Assembly: GCA_039715165.1 (NCBI GenBank) | Contig: JBDLHX010000056.1 | Coordinates: forward strand, 1-15,468 | Length of the DNA stretch: 15,468 nucleotides | Source: JAHEEL01 sp039715165 | Lineage (GTDB): Bacteria > Actinomycetota > Acidimicrobiia > Spongiisociales > UBA5794 | Reading direction: 5' to 3' | Shown: one piece after another, positions 13,065 through 15,468 of the stretch | Layout: the number at the start of each line of letters is the position of its first letter | Numbering within the stretch: the first letter of the stretch is position 1 | Translations under genes and position numbers: made by a program | Notes under the pieces: generated by a model | What the model was told of the DNA's origin: nothing | The model's database searches: none | The model's input: only the letters and a program-made list of their open reading frames with translations

Positions 13065-13286
13065 CTAGGCCGCCCCACCGGAGAACTCCTTCGCATAGTC
13101 ACCAATCACGACATGCCAATGGCAGAGGGCTACTGCAAGAGGTACTGGCTCGCGTACGGTGAGCACAAACTGTGAAACCGGTGCCCACCTGAGCCACCTC
13201 AGAGCCGCAAGACCTCCACGCCACCTCCCGACGCCCGCGATCGATCGTCCTGACAGCTCGTAGCTGTCTCCTTGATCTGTGACCAC
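13065..13286 (-). CDS. Possible small ORF, 73 aa
   Basis: An open frame begins with GTG at 13286 and fills most of the 403-bp space between the PfpI-like and hydrolase genes. The product (VTDQGDSYELSGRSIAGVG near the start, PLAVALCHWHVVIGDYAKEF near the end) is mixed in character and I do not recognise it. There is no good ribosome-binding site, and codon use is less G/C-biased at third positions than in the neighbours. A 7-bp hairpin (13252-13268) lies within its first codons. It may be a remnant or chance frame. Confidence 0.3.
   Translation of the reverse strand: MVTDQGDSYELSGRSIAGVGRWRGGLAALRWLRWAPVSQFVLTVREPVPLAVALCHWHVVIGDYAKEFSGGAA
13252..13268. promoter_or_regulatory. 17-bp inverted repeat
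   Basis: GACAGCT (13252-13258) and AGCTGTC (13262-13268) form a perfect 7-bp inverted repeat around CGT. It lies upstream of the PfpI-like gene and downstream of the hydrolase gene, both on the minus strand. It could be a terminator stem (no T-tract) or an operator. Confidence 0.4.
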
Positions 13287-13382
13287 CCACGCAGATCCGG
13301 TGACCGGTGCGGCGTGACCATGGCTGCGCGGAGCGTGCGGATGTGCTGCGATGGGCGATGCTCTGGCGGTATTTGGTTGGGA

Positions 13383-14486
13383 CTATTCGGGTCCGGCTGC
13401 GTCGAGGAGGTAGGCGACGAGTTCGGGGATCTTGTCACTCGTGGTGTGGCCTCCGGGGTGGATGTCGATGGTTACGTCGACGCCTGCTTGCTGCAGCCGG
13501 GTGGCGAGGAGGAAGCCCTCGTCGATGAAGCTGATGATCCCATCGTCGAGTTCGCCCAACTCGTCGAGGTCTTCTCGGATCGTGCCGTCGGGATCGCGTT
13601 GAGCGAACCAGCCATCGTCATCCCACGGATCGTCAAACGTTCGTGGGAGGGTGCCTCTCTCGGCGACCCAGAAACGGAACCGCGCAGACAGGTCGGTCGG
13701 CCACGATGCCGGATCGACAATCGCTTGCACGATCGTCTGCACCCCTTTGGGATCGGTGTCGAATGCGGCGTCGTAGAACGTGGTGTGCAAGAAGTACTCG
13801 CCGTCGCCGAGAACGGCACCGATTGGCGCCACGGGCGGTGTCTGCGCCGAGCATCCCGATGCCAGGTCGGGAGTTGGATCGAGCACAAGATGGGCAGCGG
13901 GGTGAACACCGGCTGAGGTCCCGTAGACGACGGTGCGGTTCGGGTCTCCTCCGTACATGGGGGCTTCTTGGTGGGCGAACGCCAGGGCGCATCGGAACAC
14001 GGGATCCCACGACTCCATCTCTTCCATCCCTATGACGTACGGATCCGGCCACTCCGCAACCCAGTTCGGTGCGAACACGACCATTCCTGCCTCGGCCGCA
14101 GCCTTTGCCACCACGGCTATGTACGGCGACCAGTTGAACATCGCACCTGCGTGGAAGGCGACGACCACCGGCCAAGGGCCCTCTCCATCCGGGACATACA
14201 CGTCGGTGACGTATTCGTGACCATCCATCTCGAGGTAAGGAACGTCTTCGACGACTGTCACCTCGAAGCTGGACGACGCCACCGTGGTCGTCGAGGAGAG
14301 CGCGGTCGTCGTCGTGGCGGGAGAGGTCGTTGTCGTCGCTTCGGTCGTCGTTGCTACCTGTGTCGTGCTCGTCGACTCGACCAACGTCGTGTCTGGACGA
14401 GCTGCTTCAGTGCCGCTGCACGCGGCGATCAACAGAACCAGCGCCGCCAGGGGGGTGAACCGTCGCAGGAGAGCCGTTTGCGTCAT
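13383..14486 (-). CDS. Secreted lipoprotein, alpha/beta-hydrolase (esterase-like)
   Basis: The 367-residue protein begins with a lipoprotein signal peptide: basic LLRR near 6-9, a hydrophobic core, and lipobox I20-A-A-C23. Residues 31-72 are an almost pure Thr/Ser/Ala/Val linker, typical of a spacer that lifts the domain off the membrane and may be O-glycosylated. The catalytic domain has HAG at 112-114 in the place of the HGG oxyanion loop, the nucleophile S191 in GTSAG (189-193), and H347 in HPGGH as the probable catalytic His; the acid is probably in the D335-D341 region (AGVDVTIDIHP). The fold resembles BD-FAE/acetylesterase-type hydrolases. Two cysteines (166 and 212) could form a disulfide outside the cell. 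The ATG at 14486 has AAGGAAC 5 nt upstream. The substrate is unknown. Confidence 0.87.
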   Translation of the reverse strand: MTQTALLRRFTPLAALVLLIAACSGTEAARPDTTLVESTSTTQVATTTEATTTTSPATTTTALSSTTTVASSSFEVTVVEDVPYLEMDGHEYVTDVYVPDGEGPWPVVVAFHAGAMFNWSPYIAVVAKAAAEAGMVVFAPNWVAEWPDPYVIGMEEMESWDPVFRCALAFAHQEAPMYGGDPNRTVVYGTSAGVHPAAHLVLDPTPDLASGCSAQTPPVAPIGAVLGDGEYFLHTTFYDAAFDTDPKGVQTIVQAIVDPASWPTDLSARFRFWVAERGTLPRTFDDPWDDDGWFAQRDPDGTIREDLDELGELDDGIISFIDEGFLLATRLQQAGVDVTIDIHPGGHTTSDKIPELVAYLLDAAGPE

Positions 14487-14499
14487 CAGGGTTCCTTGT

Positions 14500-14511
14500 C
14501 ACTGGCCAGTG
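14500..14511. promoter_or_regulatory. Perfect 12-bp palindrome upstream of the hydrolase
   Basis: CACTGGCCAGTG is a perfect palindrome 13 bp upstream of the hydrolase start codon, next to GCGATCGC (14513-14520), also palindromic. Its position suits an operator controlling the hydrolase gene or a site in the shared divergent region. Confidence 0.4.
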
Positions 14512-14656
14512 TCGCGATCGCACAATGCGCTGCTCTCACCTGGTCGACCAGAGGATTCCGGCTCATAGCTCGCTGGTAGCGGACCGTGCCGAAGCACATC
14601 ACCAGCACCACGAACGCACACACCGAGGATTCCATAAGTGCCTCGATGCGTGTGGG

Positions 14657-14685
14657 TTGACGCTCGACTCAGGCAGCGAGACAAT
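14657..14685 (+). promoter_or_regulatory. Sigma-A-like promoter of the deazaflavin-family gene
   Basis: TTGACG (14657-14662) and GACAAT (14680-14685) are separated by exactly 17 bp. The predicted transcript start near 14692 gives a leader of about 42 nt carrying GGAGGT at 14723-14728 before the ATG at 14734. Confidence 0.6.
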
Positions 14686-14733
14686 TCAAGGTGGATCACA
14701 ACTACGAGCCCCGAGGCGTGACGGAGGTGTGCG

Positions 14734-15234
14734 ATGCACAGACTCGCCAAGGTGATGGCAGCGGCTGTCGGTGTGGTCGTCGGGGTCGTCATCATCGAGG
14801 AGATCTTCGAAACGGCGTTGACGCAGTGGGCGTTCAAGGGCAGAAACCCTCGGGTGCTCGGATGGTTGACGAGCTATCACAAACACGTGACCAATCCGGT
14901 GATGGTCCGCTTCTTCAGTGGCCGTTCTGCACGCAACGCATTGCTTCATCACGTCGGTAGACGGTCGGGAAAGCCCTACGCGACACCCCTCACCGCACAC
15001 AGATCGGAGGACACCATCATCGTCCCGTTGCCCTACGGCACGGAGACCGATTGGTTGCGTAACTTGCAAGCCGCAGGTCAGGGCGTTGTGGAACTCGAAA
15101 GCCGCAGTTTCACCGTGGAAGAACCGGAAGTAGTTCTCATCGACGAGGTCATGGCTCTGCTTCCCCCCTTCGTGGTTCGCATCGTGCGAATGCACGAAAT
15201 CAAACATGCCCTCCGGCTGCACGTCGCCGCATGA
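14734..15234 (+). CDS. Membrane-anchored deazaflavin (F420)-dependent nitroreductase-family protein
   Basis: The 166-residue protein starts with a transmembrane or membrane-attached helix (about 5-21, MAAAVGVVVGVVIIEE). The split beta-barrel domain of the Ddn/DUF385 family follows. The block HHVGRRSGKPYATPL at 72-86 is the family's cofactor-phosphate loop (GRxSGxxR/Y-TPL type), and IIVPLPYGTETDWLRNLQ at 95-112 carries the conserved W-x-x-N-L. Members bind F420H2 or, in some branches, flavin or haem, and reduce quinones, nitro compounds or other electrophiles. Family membership is clear, but which cofactor is used cannot be read with certainty. Ribosome-binding site GGAGGT (14723-14728) fixes the start. 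It is divergent from the lipoprotein hydrolase. Confidence 0.85.
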   Translation: MHRLAKVMAAAVGVVVGVVIIEEIFETALTQWAFKGRNPRVLGWLTSYHKHVTNPVMVRFFSGRSARNALLHHVGRRSGKPYATPLTAHRSEDTIIVPLPYGTETDWLRNLQAAGQGVVELESRSFTVEEPEVVLIDEVMALLPPFVVRIVRMHEIKHALRLHVAA

Positions 15235-15468
15235 CACCCGAATCACGCAATCGGGCAACGGCCAAAGTCACACACAGCCCCCACCCATAACCGGTGAGAG
15301 ACGTATCCACTTCGGTACAGCGGTGGGGTGGCAAGCGCTCCGGGCGACCATCAGCGTGGTCGATTCCCCCAGGAGCGACGATTCAGGGTCGAAAGTGGGG
15401 CGCTGGCCCACATTCGGAGGCACAACTGTAACGAAGTGGATGCCCCCTACCGGTTGATATGCACCACC
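15235..15468. other. Right-edge spacer
   Basis: I see no gene, RNA or repeat in the last 234 bases. Short open frames here have no ribosome-binding site and no recognisable product. Confidence 0.4.

Larger units (their letters stand above)
12980..13382. other. 403-bp spacer between the PfpI-like and hydrolase genes
   Basis: This space contains the inverted repeat at 13252-13268 and the doubtful 73-codon frame. I see no other gene, RNA or repeat in it. Confidence 0.4.

Noticed and set aside
12980..13105. N-terminal extension of the PfpI-like protein
   Set aside because: The first beta strand of the family begins at the GTG at 12979; the extension is basic and unstructured-looking.
13968..14579. 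Plus-strand frame of 203 codons opposite the lipoprotein hydrolase
   Set aside because: Its Arg-rich composition is the complement of the Thr/Val-rich stalk; there is no independent support.

Overview
The window is high-GC DNA from an actinobacterial-type chromosome. Supporting signs are the strong G/C bias at third codon positions, GTG starts, two apparently leaderless genes (malQ, hpt), a DivIVA-like coiled-coil protein, an actinobacterial-style PlsB-type acyltransferase and a deazaflavin (F420)-family oxidoreductase. I cannot name a species. A member of the Acidimicrobiia or a related actinobacterial group is a guess from overall flavour only.

Left part (1-10811), compact and mostly housekeeping. 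A minus-strand tRNA-Val(CAC) sits at the left edge. It is followed on the plus strand by a small zinc metallopeptidase, a 94-residue helical Gly/Ala-rich protein, a PlsB-family glycerol-3-phosphate acyltransferase and a DivIVA-like protein with its own promoter. Convergent to these are nfuA (Fe-S cluster carrier) and, upstream of it in the same minus-strand unit, a long-chain acyl-CoA-synthetase-like protein whose two signature adenylation lysines are both missing. Divergent from that protein is malQ (4-alpha-glucanotransferase). Then come a 94-residue unknown (minus), hpt (hypoxanthine phosphoribosyltransferase), an ABM-fold small protein, a 64-residue CxxC/CxxH protein, a 118-residue unknown and a 76-residue unknown. 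Lipid metabolism is the main theme (acyltransferase, acyl-CoA-synthetase-like protein), with purine salvage, glucan metabolism and Fe-S maturation.

Right part (about 10836-15468), sparse and accessory in character. It opens with an exact 40-bp copy of the 3' half of the tRNA-Val gene, with the copy ending inside the anticodon. About 175 bp further in are seven helically phased decamer repeats in two clusters. This is the layout expected of an attachment-site core with integrase arm-type sites, so I read 10836 as the left boundary of an integrated element running off the right edge of the window. The cargo visible here is a four-helix DUF6326-like membrane protein, a DJ-1/PfpI (isonitrile-hydratase-like) protein, a secreted lipoprotein alpha/beta-hydrolase and a membrane-anchored deazaflavin-dependent nitroreductase-family protein, separated by gene-poor stretches with several near-perfect palindromes. 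No integrase gene is visible in the window.

The most interesting items are the att site with its phased repeats, the catalytically degenerate acyl-CoA synthetase kept as a full-length open frame next to nfuA, and several palindromic operator candidates placed at promoters.
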